Shown piece after piece: positions 33,516 to 42,418 of a stretch of DNA of 64,000 nucleotides. The DNA is from Mesorhizobium sp. (lineage in GTDB: Bacteria > Pseudomonadota > Alphaproteobacteria > Rhizobiales > Rhizobiaceae). Numbering within the stretch: position 1 is the stretch's first letter; each line of letters starts with the position of its first letter. The notes beneath the pieces are model-generated. The model did not search any database. It was given only the letters and a program-made list of their open reading frames with translations, and was not told the DNA's origin. The translations under genes and the position numbers were made by a program. Location: NCBI RefSeq assembly GCF_004962245.1, contig NZ_SUHQ01000011.1, positions 63,103-127,102 on the forward strand, read 5' to 3'.

Positions 33516-34566
33516 CAGCCGAGGCTCCGTTCCTGGGTTTCCGAAATGATCGACGGCTCCCGTCAGAGGCGGCGGTAGCGCGTATGGCCTTGTCGAAGCC
33601 GGTGACCCGATCGATCACGTAAAGCGGACGGCGCTTCACCTCGGCGTGGATGCCGCCGACATAAAGCCCGACCACGCCGGTCATGAAAAGATTGATGCCG
33701 CAAAGGAGCGACACGATCACCACGGTGGACGTCCAGCCGGCAATGATGCCGGTCTCAAAAATCCAGGCGAAGACGGCGTAAGCACCGAAAACCACCGCAA
33801 GCGCGGAGATTGTCAATCCGCCCCACAGCGCCATGTGCAACGGCTTCTCGGAGAAGCTGACGATGCCGTGAACGGCAAGGTGCATCATCTTCCAGAATGG
33901 GTATTTGGTTTGGCCAAGAGTCCGCGCCGGGCGTTCGAAGGGCACTGCCGTCTGCTTGAACCCCATCCAGGCGAACATGCCCCTGACGAAGCGGTCATGT
34001 TCGGGCATACGCTTGAAGGTTTCCAGCGCCTTGCGGCCGACCAGGCGGAAATCACCGACGTCGCGCGGGATATCGACCGATGTCATTTTCTCCAGCAAGC
34101 GGTAGAAGAGGCTCGCCGTTAAGCGCTTGAACCAGGATTCGCCCTCGCGCTTGATACGGCGCGCGTAGACGATCTCGAAACCTTCCCTCCACTTCGCCAC
34201 CAGATCGAGAACAACCTCCGGCGGGTCCTGCAAGTCGGCATCCATGACGATGACGGCATCGCCTGCAGCCACGTCCATGCCGGCCGTGATCGCGACCTGG
34301 TGGCCGAAATTGCGGGAGAGCTCGATCAGCCGGAAGCGCGGCTCGGCAGCGACCACCTTCCGAAGGTATTCGACGCTTCCGTCAAGGCTTCCGTCATCGA
34401 CGAAGATCGCTTCAGCCTCTCCGTCCAGCCGGTCGATCAGCGAGCTGATCCGCTCAATCAGCCGAGGCAGCACTTCTTCTTCGTTGTATATTGGAAGGAC
34501 CAGCGAGTACCGCGGCGGCGAAACGTTCACCGCAGTCCTGATGCTTTGGATCACAGAGTCTCGCAT
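33490..34566 (-). CDS. Family 2 glycosyltransferase (DPM1/ArnC type) with two membrane helices
   Basis: A GT-A transferase of about 358 residues. The N-terminal catalytic domain shows SLVLPIYNEEEVL, AIFVDDGSLDGS, ELSRNFGHQVAITAGMDVA, VIVMDADLQDPPE and GDFRLVGRKAL. Two C-terminal membrane helices (about 230-255 and 265-290) follow, as in polyprenyl-phosphate glucosyl- or undecaprenyl-phosphate sugar transferases. It should load a sugar onto undecaprenyl phosphate for the GtrA-like flippase and a GT-C transferase. The start is uncertain: ATG 34566 and a TTG seven codons upstream both lack a good ribosome site. Confidence 0.88.
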   Translation of the reverse strand: MRDSVIQSIRTAVNVSPPRYSLVLPIYNEEEVLPRLIERISSLIDRLDGEAEAIFVDDGSLDGSVEYLRKVVAAEPRFRLIELSRNFGHQVAITAGMDVAAGDAVIVMDADLQDPPEVVLDLVAKWREGFEIVYARRIKREGESWFKRLTASLFYRLLEKMTSVDIPRDVGDFRLVGRKALETFKRMPEHDRFVRGMFAWMGFKQTAVPFERPARTLGQTKYPFWKMMHLAVHGIVSFSEKPLHMALWGGLTISALAVVFGAYAVFAWIFETGIIAGWTSTVVIVSLLCGINLFMTGVVGLYVGGIHAEVKRRPLYVIDRVTGFDKAIRATAASDGSRRSFRKPRNGASADGRTLRQL

Positions 34567-34909
34567 GCGATTGAAAATGGAACGCAAGCAACAAAGTTCC
34601 CGGTCTTACACAAGAAATTGCTAATTTAGTTATTTCGGGCAGATTCCGTCCATGAGTGAGAAAGGACACAGGCGGCGTTACCGCAATCGAACGTCCGCAT
34701 GCGATCGAGACCCGGCAGTATCAACGGGCTGTCGGCCAGTCCGAACCTGGCGCGAAGCAGCCTTTGAGGAACCGCGTCCATCATGCCGCCTGAAGCCTAT
34801 GTCTGTTGGCTGATCCATCCCGCTTGCCACTTCTGCCATTGCACAAGCAACATCGGAACAATAGATGGTGCTGAGTGGCCGCCCTTATAGCCGGCGGAAA
34901 AACGGGATC
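34567..34909. other. Divergent intergenic region with a candidate promoter
   Basis: About 340 bases separate the leftward GT2 gene from the rightward pmbA gene. No gene is visible. TTGCAC at 34839-34844 and TAGATG at 34862-34867, 17 bases apart, form a plausible sigma-70-type promoter for pmbA. Confidence 0.35.
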
Positions 34910-36259
34910 ATGTGGATGACGGATACGCTCGACGCAGCGAAATTGACCGACCGCGTCGCTGCCCTGGTCGAGGCTGCCAAACGCGCCGGCGCCGATGCCG
35001 CCGACGCGGTTGCGGTGCGTGGCCGCTCGGCCGGCGTGTCGGTGCGGCTTGGCAAGGTCGAGGGCACCGAAGCGTCCGAGAGCGAGGATGTCTCGCTGCG
35101 CGTGTTCGTCGGCAAGCGGGTGGCGAGCGTCTCGGCGACCGCTGCCTCCGATCCGAAAGCGCTCGCCGAGCGCGCAGTGGCGATGGCGAAAGTCTCGCCC
35201 GAGGATCCCTATCAGGGTCTCGCCGATCCGGCCTTGCTGGTCAGCAAGCCGCGCGACCTCGATCTGTTCGACCCGACGGAAGTCTCCGCCGACCAGTTGA
35301 AGGAAGCAGCCCTTGCTGCGGAAGCGGCAGCCCTTGCCGTCAAGGGCGTCACCAATTCGGCCGGCAGCGGCGCCAGCGCCGGGCTTGGCGGGCTGGTGCT
35401 CGCCACTTCGCACGGCTTCGTCGGCCATTATGTCGCGTCGCGCTTTTCGCGCTCAACCAGCGTCATTGCCGGCGAGGGCACCGGTATGGAGCGCGATTAT
35501 GAATATTCCTCGCGCCAGCATTTTTCCGACCTGGACGCGCCGGAGGATATCGGCCGCAAGGCCGGCGAACGCGCCGCGCAGCGCATCGGCGCGCGCAAAG
35601 CAGCAACCGGTCAGGTCGACGTGGTGTTCGACCCGCGCGTGGCGCGCGGCATCGCCGGTCATCTCGGCGCCGCCATCAACGGCGCGTCGGTCGCGCGCAA
35701 GACCAGCTTCTTGCGCGACATGATGGGCAAGCAGGTAGCGGCGGCCGCGATCACCGTCACCGACGAGCCGCTGCGGCGCCGCGGCCAGGCATCGCGCCCG
35801 TTCGACGGCGAAGGCATCGAGGGCGAAAAGCTGCTCATGGTCGAGAAGGGCATTTTGAACCACTGGTTCCTGTCGACCTCGATCGCGCGGGAATTGGGGC
35901 TGACCACCAACGGCCGCGGCTCGCGCAACGGCTCCTCCGTCTCGCCGTCATCGACCAATCTCGCCATCGAGCCGGGCGAGCGGACGCCAGAGGACCTCAT
36001 CAAGTCGCTCAAATCAGGCTTTTACGTCACCGAAGTGTTCGGCCAGGGCGTCGACATGGTCACCGGCGAGTACAGCCGCGGCGCTTCCGGCTTCTGGATC
36101 GAGAATGGCGAGCTTGCCTATCCGGTCGCCGAGGTGACCATCGCCTCGAACCTGAAGACCATGTTCCTCAGCATGGTCCCGGCGAGCGATCTCGACCGCA
36201 ATTTCGGCACCGCGGCACCAACGCTGCTGATCGAAGGCATGACCCTTGCCGGAGCTTGA
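34910..36259 (+). CDS. pmbA: TldD/PmbA (TldE) family metallopeptidase-like protein
   Basis: A 449-residue member of the TldD/PmbA family. In other bacteria TldD and TldE/PmbA form a heterodimeric zinc peptidase that processes microcins and degrades CcdA. This sequence lacks an obvious HExxxH motif, which fits the non-catalytic TldE/PmbA subunit. Characteristic segments are VRLGKVEGTEASESEDVSLRVF, RSTSVIAGEGTGMERDYEYS, VVFDPRVARGIAGHL and FGQGVDMVTGEYSRGASGFWIE. I chose the ATG at 34910; another in-frame ATG lies six bases on. The cysQ-like gene begins inside its last codons. Confidence 0.88.
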   Translation: MWMTDTLDAAKLTDRVAALVEAAKRAGADAADAVAVRGRSAGVSVRLGKVEGTEASESEDVSLRVFVGKRVASVSATAASDPKALAERAVAMAKVSPEDPYQGLADPALLVSKPRDLDLFDPTEVSADQLKEAALAAEAAALAVKGVTNSAGSGASAGLGGLVLATSHGFVGHYVASRFSRSTSVIAGEGTGMERDYEYSSRQHFSDLDAPEDIGRKAGERAAQRIGARKAATGQVDVVFDPRVARGIAGHLGAAINGASVARKTSFLRDMMGKQVAAAAITVTDEPLRRRGQASRPFDGEGIEGEKLLMVEKGILNHWFLSTSIARELGLTTNGRGSRNGSSVSPSSTNLAIEPGERTPEDLIKSLKSGFYVTEVFGQGVDMVTGEYSRGASGFWIENGELAYPVAEVTIASNLKTMFLSMVPASDLDRNFGTAAPTLLIEGMTLAGA

Positions 36260-37052
36260 CCAGGTCATATCCGCCGGGGCTCGCGAGGATCTGGCCATCC
36301 TGCGCGACGCTGCCCGCGAGGCGGGTGCCATCGCCATGCGTTACTTCGGCAACAACCCGCAAGTCTGGATGAAGGGCGGCACCTCGCCGGTGAGCGAGGC
36401 CGACCACGCCGCCGACGCCTATCTGCGCGAGACCTTGCTTGCGGCACGGCCGGACTATGGCTGGCTCTCGGAGGAGACGGCCGACAATCCGGCAAGGCTT
36501 GCCGCCCGCCGCACCTTCGTCGTCGATCCGATCGACGGCACGCGCGGCTTCCTCGAAGGCCTTCGCTCCTGGTGCGTCAGCGTCGCGGTGGTCGAGGACG
36601 GTCGCACGCTTGCCGGCGTGCTCGAATGTCCGGCTATGGAGGAGACCTATTGGGCGCTGCCCGGCGAGGGCGCGTTCCTGAACAGCCGTCGCATTGCCGC
36701 GCGCCGCCCGGCGGCGACGGTCGACATTGGCGGGCCGAAGCCATTGATCGACCTGATGCCGGCGGAATGGCGGGGTCGGTTGAACCGCGTATCCTATATT
36801 CCCTCGCTGGCCTATCGGCTGGCGATGGTCGCCAATGGCGCGCTGGACGCGACCTTCGTCAAACCCAACGCACATGACTGGGACATCGCCGCGGCGGACC
36901 TCATCCTGCGCGAGGCCGGCGGCGCACTGCTCGACCAGAACGGCCGCGCGCCGCGCTATGCCGGCGAAGTGATCCGCCACGGCGCGCTGGCTGCCGGCAG
37001 CGGCGAACTCCTCGCCGTCCTCTCCGGCGTCATCGCCGGGCTGGACAATTGA
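36246..37052 (+). CDS. Inositol monophosphatase family phosphatase (CysQ-like)
   Basis: A 268-residue Mg2+-dependent, Li+-sensitive-type phosphatase. Metal-binding motifs are in order: E in SEETAD, DPIDGTRGF, and HDWDIAAADLIL near the C-terminus, with GGTSPVSEAD in front. The family includes 3'(2'),5'-bisphosphate nucleotidase (CysQ) and inositol or histidinol phosphatases; the substrate cannot be decided by sequence alone. It starts with TTG at 36246, overlapping the pmbA stop by 14 bases, and heads the DUF4170, DUF374, waaA, lpxK series. Confidence 0.87.
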   Translation: MPELDQVISAGAREDLAILRDAAREAGAIAMRYFGNNPQVWMKGGTSPVSEADHAADAYLRETLLAARPDYGWLSEETADNPARLAARRTFVVDPIDGTRGFLEGLRSWCVSVAVVEDGRTLAGVLECPAMEETYWALPGEGAFLNSRRIAARRPAATVDIGGPKPLIDLMPAEWRGRLNRVSYIPSLAYRLAMVANGALDATFVKPNAHDWDIAAADLILREAGGALLDQNGRAPRYAGEVIRHGALAAGSGELLAVLSGVIAGLDN

Positions 37053-37126
37053 GCATTTTCAATGGTTCCAAAGTCGGCGGCTTTGGTCTAGACCTGTCAC
37101 AAACTCACGATATGTGAAGGATCGAC

Positions 37127-37372
37127 ATGGCCGCGGAAGACGGAAAGAAGCAACTTTTGCATCTGGTGTTCGGCGGCGAACTCAAGAATCTGAGCGGGAC
37201 CGAATTCCGCGACCTCGACGCGCTCGACATCGTCGGTATCTATCCCGATTATCAGTCCGCGAAAGCGGCGTGGAAAGCCAAGGCCCAAGCCAGCGTGGAC
37301 AATGCCCATATGCGTTATTTCGTCGTTCACCTGCACCGGTTGCTCGACCCCGACAACAAGGCTGCCAGTTAA
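37127..37372 (+). CDS. DUF4170 domain-containing protein
   Basis: An 81-residue cytoplasmic protein matching DUF4170: KQLLHLVFGGELKNLSGTEF, the IVGIYPDYQSAKAAWKAKAQ segment and VVHLHRLLDP. The family is conserved in Rhizobiales beside the phosphatase and waaA genes. Its function is unknown. Its stop lies five bases before the next start. Confidence 0.88.
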   Translation: MAAEDGKKQLLHLVFGGELKNLSGTEFRDLDALDIVGIYPDYQSAKAAWKAKAQASVDNAHMRYFVVHLHRLLDPDNKAAS

Positions 37373-37377
37373 CATCG

Positions 37378-38166
37378 ATGGACCATGAAGCAGTGAAAGG
37401 GCTGGCCACGAGGTCCGCGGGCAGAAGGCGCCGTGGCGGCACCTCGAAGACATTCTGGCGCAGAATACGCGAACCGCTGGCGCAGTCGCGATTCGTCAAG
37501 AACGCCATCGCCAGCCTGTTCGCGCAGTTCGTTCGCCTCATCCGCCTGACCAACCGTGTTGTCGACGGATCGACGCAGATATCGGGCGGCCCCCACCGGC
37601 AGTTCGAGCCGGCCATCATTGCGCTGTGGCACGGCCAGCATCTTCTGACCCCGGCCTACTATCCCGAGGGACGGCCGCTGGTTGCCATGGTTTCGCGCAG
37701 CGCCGACGCCGAGCTCAATGCGCTGATGCTCGAGAGGTTCGGCATCGAGGCGGTGCGCGGCTCGGGCGGGCGCGAAAACGCGAAGCATCTCGACAAGGGC
37801 GGCGCCAAAGCGCTGCTTGCCCTGAAAAAGTCGCTCGCCACTGGCAAGAACGTCGCCATGATCGCTGACATCCCGCATGGCACGCCGCGCGACGCAGGGC
37901 TTGGCATTGTTCTCCTGGCGCGGCTTTCGGGCCGGCCGATCCTGCCCGCCGCCATCGCCACCAGCCGCCGCAAGGTGCTGGAGCGCAGCTGGGACAAGAC
38001 CACGATCAATCTGCCGTTCGGCCGCTCCTCGATTGTCATGGGAACGCCGGTGTTCGTTCCGGCCGACGCGGATGAGGCCGAAATGGAACGCAAGCGCCAG
38101 GAGGTCACGGCTTCGCTCAACGCCGCGACCGCCGCGGCCTACCGCCTCGTGGATGGCTCGAAATGA
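37378..38166 (+). CDS. DUF374 lysophospholipid acyltransferase family protein
   Basis: A 262-residue protein with the DUF374 / lysophospholipid-acyltransferase fold. FEPAIIALWHGQHLL carries the catalytic His region, VSRSADAELNALMLERFGIEAVRGSG follows, and MIADIPHGTPRDAGLGIVLLARLSGRPILP is the downstream glycine-rich block. Its place between the DUF4170 gene and waaA, overlapping waaA by four bases, suggests acylation in outer-membrane lipid A/Kdo assembly. The acceptor is not known. The ATG at 37378 is used. Confidence 0.85.
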   Translation: MDHEAVKGLATRSAGRRRRGGTSKTFWRRIREPLAQSRFVKNAIASLFAQFVRLIRLTNRVVDGSTQISGGPHRQFEPAIIALWHGQHLLTPAYYPEGRPLVAMVSRSADAELNALMLERFGIEAVRGSGGRENAKHLDKGGAKALLALKKSLATGKNVAMIADIPHGTPRDAGLGIVLLARLSGRPILPAAIATSRRKVLERSWDKTTINLPFGRSSIVMGTPVFVPADADEAEMERKRQEVTASLNAATAAAYRLVDGSK

Positions 38167-39479
38167 GCGAGCGCTGGGCGCGCACCTTCCTGACGGCGTA
38201 TCGTTTCGCAGGCGCAGCCGTCTATCCGCTGATCGGGCCTTACGTCGCCTGGCGCACCTCCAGGGGCAAGGAAGACCGTATTCGCCGCCGCGAGCGCTAT
38301 GGCATCGCCGGGCGCGAGCGCCCCGAGGGGCCGCTGATCTGGATCCATGCGGCGAGCGTCGGCGAGACCATCGCCGTCGTGCCGCTGGTCGAGAGCATCC
38401 TTGACTATGGCGTCAACATCGTGCTGACGACGGGGACCGTCACCTCCGCTCAGGTTGCCGACGAACGGCTCGGCGACCGCATCATCCACCAATATGTGCC
38501 GCTCGACCTCAAGCCGGCGGTCAGCCGCTTCCTCGACCATTGGCGGCCGGATCTGGCGATCATCGCCGAATCGGAGATCTGGCCGATGACCATCCTGGAG
38601 CTCGGCGCACGCCGTGTGCCGCAGGTGCTGGTCAATGGCAGGCTGTCGGACCGTTCGTTCAAATCCTGGAAGAAGCGCGCCAACATAGCGGAGGCGTTGT
38701 TCGAGAATCTCGCCCATGTCGTCGCTCAGTCGGAAATCGATGGCGAGCGCTTCCTTTCTCTCGGCGCCCGGCCGGTCACCGTGTCCGGCAACCTCAAGGT
38801 AGACACCACGCCGCCGCCGGCCGATGAAAGGGCCCTGTCCGCGCTGAAGCGCCAGATCGGTACCCGCCCGACCTGGGCGGCGATCTCGACCCATGACGGC
38901 GAGGAGGTGGTGGCCGCCGAAGTTCACGCGACACTGCACAAGCGTCACCACGGTCTCTTGACGATCGTCGTGCCGCGCCATCCCGATCGCGGCGAAGCGC
39001 TTGCCGTGCAGATTTCCGGCATGGGCCTGAAAGTCGTGCGGCGCAGCAAGGGCGACAGGATCACCGCCGACTCGGACATTCTGCTCGGCGACACGATCGG
39101 CGAGATGGGGCTTTATCTCAGGCTGACGGAAATCGCCTTCGTTGGCCGTTCGCTCACCTCCGAGGGCGGCCAGAACCCGCTGGAGCCGGCCATGCTCGAC
39201 ACGGCGGTGCTGGCCGGCCGCAATGTCCAGAATTTTCGCGAAGCCTATCAGCGGCTACTCGACAGCGGCGGCGCCAAGCTGGTGCGCGATCGCGACATGC
39301 TGGCCGGCGCCGTCAATTTCCTTTTGACCAACGAAGTGGCGCGCCACGAGATGATGGCCGCTGGTGCGGCGACCGTCGATGAGATGCGCGGCGCGCTGGC
39401 CTGCACGCTGAAGTCACTCGAACCCTACATTCAGCCGTTGGTCGTCAAGTCGCGCCTGCAGGGCGCCAACGGCCGCTAA
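38163..39479 (+). CDS. waaA: 3-deoxy-D-manno-octulosonic acid (Kdo) transferase
   Basis: A 438-residue GT-B transferase (KdtA/WaaA) that adds Kdo from CMP-Kdo to lipid A precursor on the inner face of the inner membrane. Typical pieces are an N-terminal hydrophobic anchor, GPLIWIHAASVGETIAVVPL (with the base Glu in VGE), VLTTGTVTSAQ, IIAESEIWPMTI, VSGNLKVDTTPPPAD, RHPDRGEAL and VGRSLTSEGGQNPLEPAML near the C-terminus. It overlaps the DUF374 stop and is followed after one base by lpxK. Confidence 0.94.
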   Translation: MSERWARTFLTAYRFAGAAVYPLIGPYVAWRTSRGKEDRIRRRERYGIAGRERPEGPLIWIHAASVGETIAVVPLVESILDYGVNIVLTTGTVTSAQVADERLGDRIIHQYVPLDLKPAVSRFLDHWRPDLAIIAESEIWPMTILELGARRVPQVLVNGRLSDRSFKSWKKRANIAEALFENLAHVVAQSEIDGERFLSLGARPVTVSGNLKVDTTPPPADERALSALKRQIGTRPTWAAISTHDGEEVVAAEVHATLHKRHHGLLTIVVPRHPDRGEALAVQISGMGLKVVRRSKGDRITADSDILLGDTIGEMGLYLRLTEIAFVGRSLTSEGGQNPLEPAMLDTAVLAGRNVQNFREAYQRLLDSGGAKLVRDRDMLAGAVNFLLTNEVARHEMMAAGAATVDEMRGALACTLKSLEPYIQPLVVKSRLQGANGR

Positions 39480-39480
39480 G

Positions 39481-40509
39481 GTGGCTAGCGAAGCACCACC
39501 CTTCTGGTGGGAAGAGCCGGACTGGCGGGCGCTGGCGCTGGCGCCGCTGTCCTCGATCTATGCCCTCGTTGCCGGCCGCCGCATGCGCTCGGCGGCGCGC
39601 GAAAAGGTCGGCGCGCCCGTGCTGTGCGTCGGCAACTTCACCGTCGGCGGCACTGGCAAGACGCCGGTGGCGATCGCGCTGGCAAGACGGGCCAGGCGCA
39701 TGCAACTCAATCCCGGTTTCCTGTCGCGCGGCCATGGCGGCTCGTTCGCGCAGCCGCATGTCGTCGATCCGCATCATGACGCCGCCAAGCATGTCGGCGA
39801 CGAGCCGCTGCTTCTGGCCGAACACGCGCCGGTCGCGGTAACGCCGAACCGGGCCGCCGGTGCGCGTCTTCTGCTGGAAAAACATGGCTGTGATTTCCTG
39901 ATCATGGATGACGGTTTCCAGAGCGCGCGCATCCATATCGACTACGCGCTGGTCGTCGTCGACGCGCGCTACGGCGTCGGTAATGGCCGCGTCATCCCTG
40001 GCGGTCCGCTGCGGGCTGACATCGTCGACCAACTGGTTTTCACCAGCGGGCTGCTGAAGATGGGCGAGGGCACTGCTGCCGATGCGGTTGTCCGCCAGGC
40101 GGCGCGCGCCAGCCGGCCGATCTTCGAGGCGCATACGCGGCCAAGCAGCAAGGCGGGGGTGGCCGGCAAGCGGTTTCTGGCCTTTGCCGGCATCGGTCAT
40201 CCCGACAAATTCTTCGACACGGTCCGTGAGGCCGGCGGCGAAGTCGCGCTGACCCGGTCGTTTCCTGATCATCATTTCTATGGCGAGGACGAGCTTGCCG
40301 AACTGGCAACGACAGCGCGCCGTGCCGGGCTTGGCCTCATCACCACCGCCAAGGACGCCGCCCGGCTGCGCCACGATGCCGCGCCGGCCGATTTCCTCGG
40401 ACAGCTCGATGTGCTGGAGATCGACACCGTGTTCGACCCCGACCACGTGCCCGAACGCATCATCAACGAGACTCTGGATGCCTGGCGACAGCGCAAGCTG
40501 CAAGGCTGA
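39481..40509 (+). CDS. lpxK: Tetraacyldisaccharide 4'-kinase
   Basis: A 342-residue P-loop kinase that phosphorylates the 4' position of the lipid A disaccharide with ATP at the inner membrane. The Walker A is GNFTVGGTGKTPVA near residues 51-64. IMDDGFQS supplies the catalytic Asp region, VVDARYGVGNGRVIPGGPLRA follows, and ITTAKDAARL is conserved near the C-terminus. An N-terminal hydrophobic segment anchors it. It starts with GTG at 39481, one base after waaA. Confidence 0.95.
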   Translation: MASEAPPFWWEEPDWRALALAPLSSIYALVAGRRMRSAAREKVGAPVLCVGNFTVGGTGKTPVAIALARRARRMQLNPGFLSRGHGGSFAQPHVVDPHHDAAKHVGDEPLLLAEHAPVAVTPNRAAGARLLLEKHGCDFLIMDDGFQSARIHIDYALVVVDARYGVGNGRVIPGGPLRADIVDQLVFTSGLLKMGEGTAADAVVRQAARASRPIFEAHTRPSSKAGVAGKRFLAFAGIGHPDKFFDTVREAGGEVALTRSFPDHHFYGEDELAELATTARRAGLGLITTAKDAARLRHDAAPADFLGQLDVLEIDTVFDPDHVPERIINETLDAWRQRKLQG

Positions 40510-40610
40510 CCAAACGAGTTTCGAGCGTCGCGACCATGCAGAACCTTGATATGTCGGCGGGACAGAGGGGGCGCGAAGGATCGCTACAGAACGTTTTCTT
40601 GCGCCTTGAT

Positions 40611-40844
40611 CTACCGCCGGCGGCGCAGTTCCGGATGCGCTTCGATCTCGCGGCGCAGCGAGGCGGCGGCACTCACATAGGGCTCTTGCCTGGCGACGCT
40701 CCAGTATTTGAGCTCATCGAGCGGGATGCTCTCGCCAGTCACCGCACAGCGCACGAAGGCGCCAGGGCTGGTCACGTGGAAGTCGCCGTCGAGGTAGCGG
40801 ATACGGGCTTCCTTGCCGCCGGGGCCTTCGAAACGGTTCATCAT
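40611..40844 (-). CDS. DUF2093 domain-containing protein
   Basis: A 77-residue protein with the DUF2093 pattern: MMNRFEGPGGKEARIRYLDG, GAFVRCAVTGESIPLDELKYWSVARQEPYV and a basic C-terminus. The family is conserved next to lpxK in Rhizobiales and may bind a metal or nucleic acid, but its function is unknown. It converges on lpxK with about 100 bases between the stops. Confidence 0.88.
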   Translation of the reverse strand: MMNRFEGPGGKEARIRYLDGDFHVTSPGAFVRCAVTGESIPLDELKYWSVARQEPYVSAAASLRREIEAHPELRRRR

Positions 40845-40994
40845 GACATGGCGCCAAGGTTCATGACGATGTCATCGCCACAAATTGCGGGCAAGGTCAA
40901 GCTTGGAGCGAGATGAAGCAGGGTAGCGAACTCAGGTTGACGCCTTTCGCGGCGACGGATTGGCCGACCGCAGCAGGCGCCGTCGGCGACGCTG

Positions 40995-41177
40995 CCGATC
41001 TCCCCCCTTGCGGGGGAGATGCCCGGCAGGGCAGAGGGGGGGTGCTGTCCCTCCGACCTGTCAACCAATAGCGGCCAAGCCCTCAGGCTGAGTCCCGGTT
41101 GCGAATGGCGGAAGTTGGCGATCCTTCCCACCCCCCTCTGTCCTGCCGGACATCTCCCCCGCAAGGGGGGAGATCGG
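40995..41177. repeat. Large palindromic intergenic repeat
   Basis: CCGATCTCCCCCCTTGCGGG at the left is mirrored by CCCGCAAGGGGGGAGATCGG at the right. Inner arms (GCCCGGCAGGGCAGAGGGG and CCCCTCTGTCCTGCCGG) pair imperfectly. It is the same general type as the repeats at 26335 and 26542 but a different sequence. Confidence 0.65.
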
Positions 41178-41298
41178 ATGTCGCGTCGGCTTTCACCAAT
41201 CGCCAACGCTGGAAGGCATGGCGTTCAAAACTGAAGCGATTGTTCTGGTTGCGAGGGCACATTTGTTCTTGCTTTGTGCTCTCAGCTATGCTAATAAT

Positions 41299-41350
41299 TT
41301 CGGTATGGTGCTGAGTTGCGCCAATGACCCGCCGCCGAGGCGGGTTTTTT
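41299..41350 (+). ncRNA. Candidate short RNA ending in an intrinsic terminator
   Basis: TTGTTC (41263-41268) and TATGCT (41287-41292) are 18 bases apart and could start an RNA near 41299. The RNA would end at the terminator at 41328-41350 after only about 50 bases. No family is recognised, and it could instead be a leader or a 3' remnant. Confidence 0.25.
41328..41350 (+). terminator. Rho-independent terminator
   Basis: CCCGCC-GCCGA-GGCGGG followed by TTTTTT is a textbook intrinsic terminator for rightward transcription, though no rightward gene ends nearby. Confidence 0.75.
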
Positions 41351-41401
41351 GTTTCAGGCCTCAGCGCCATCTCTCAAGCCGGCAAATGGATGCCCGGCAT
41401 C

Positions 41402-42328
41402 TTACTGCTCGGCCACGATGAACTCCTCGATCTTTTCGGCGGCGAGCCCGGCCTGGAGTGCGATGCGCCGGGCCAATTCGGCCGCGGCAGCGCGCGGCCG
41501 CCCCATCGGCCGATCGAGCCAGTAGGATATCGGGCTCAGCACGATGCGGTCGTCGACAGCGACGATGCGGCCTGACGTCAGTTGATGCTCGGTCATCGGT
41601 GGCCGCGCCAGCGCGATGCCGAGACCATGGGCTGCAGCGTCGAGCACCAGATTGTAGTCTTCGAAGCGGCGGTCTTGCGGACGCGGGCGATAGTCCATGT
41701 CCTGCGCGCCAAACCAGGCGCGCCAGGCCGAGGCGTCCGAATCGTTGATCAGCGGGAATTTGAGCAGCCGGGCAGGGTCGCCACGGCCGATCTCCCTGGC
41801 CAGGTCCGGCGAAGCGATCGGGAAGACATGTTCCTCGAAAAGCTGCACCGAGACGCGGCCCGGGATACGGCCGCGGCCGCAGCGAATCGACAGATCGATA
41901 CCCTCGTCGGCAAGGTCCGCCTGGCGGATATCGACGTCGAGCACGATGCGCAGCTTGGACGGGTTGTTTTCCAGCGCCACCATACGCGGCATCAGCCACA
42001 GGCCGCTGACCGAGGGGATAGAGGTCAGCCGCACCACGGCGGTGCCGCGCGGCTCGACCCAGCGGTCCGAATTGCTGGATATCAGCGCGAAGGCTTCGCT
42101 GGTGCGCAGATGCAGCCGGTTGCCCTCGATGGTCAGCGAGACGCCACGCGCGCCGCGATCGAACACTTTCAGCCCGAGCCAGCCCTCGAGCTTGGCGATC
42201 TGCCGGCTGACGGCGCCATGGGTGATGTTGAGTTTTTCGGCGGCGGCCGAAAAGCTGCCCGTCCGCGCCGCGGCGTCAAAGGCGCGCAAGGTTTCGAGCG
42301 GCAGCATCGTGTCTGAGCTGTGATCCAT
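41402..42328 (-). CDS. LysR-family regulator (GcvA-like), divergent from EamA transporter
   Basis: A 308-residue LysR-type regulator. The N-terminal winged helix reads [39 protein letters not shown], typical of the GcvA/AmpR branch. The effector-binding domain follows from about residue 95. Its start region lies inside a perfect 9-bp inverted repeat; ATG 42328 is used here, but GTG 42334 and ATG 42307 are possible, the last matching where relatives usually begin. It is divergent from an EamA-family exporter, which is its likely target. Confidence 0.9.
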   Translation of the reverse strand: MDHSSDTMLPLETLRAFDAAARTGSFSAAAEKLNITHGAVSRQIAKLEGWLGLKVFDRGARGVSLTIEGNRLHLRTSEAFALISSNSDRWVEPRGTAVVRLTSIPSVSGLWLMPRMVALENNPSKLRIVLDVDIRQADLADEGIDLSIRCGRGRIPGRVSVQLFEEHVFPIASPDLAREIGRGDPARLLKFPLINDSDASAWRAWFGAQDMDYRPRPQDRRFEDYNLVLDAAAHGLGIALARPPMTEHQLTSGRIVAVDDRIVLSPISYWLDRPMGRPRAAAAELARRIALQAGLAAEKIEEFIVAEQ

Positions 42329-42339
42329 AGTCACAGCTC
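42315..42339. promoter_or_regulatory. Perfect inverted repeat over the LysR start codon
   Basis: GAGCTGTGA-TCCATAG-TCACAGCTC has 9-bp arms and a 7-base spacer. The spacer contains the ATG of the leftward LysR gene. It could be a dimer operator for autoregulation or, in RNA, a hairpin presenting the start codon in its loop. Confidence 0.6.
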
Positions 42340-42418
42340 ACTCTCGATTTGGTCGTTTGTCAACCGGCCAAGAAAGGCGTTTTGTGCCTTCAGGACAATA
42401 AAGCACGAGGACCGTGAG

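Larger units (their letters stand above)
40845..41401. other. Gene-free region with palindromic repeat and terminator
   Basis: No protein gene is supported in these 557 bases. It holds a large palindromic repeat, a promoter-like pair of boxes and a strong rho-independent terminator, all listed separately. Confidence 0.6.
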
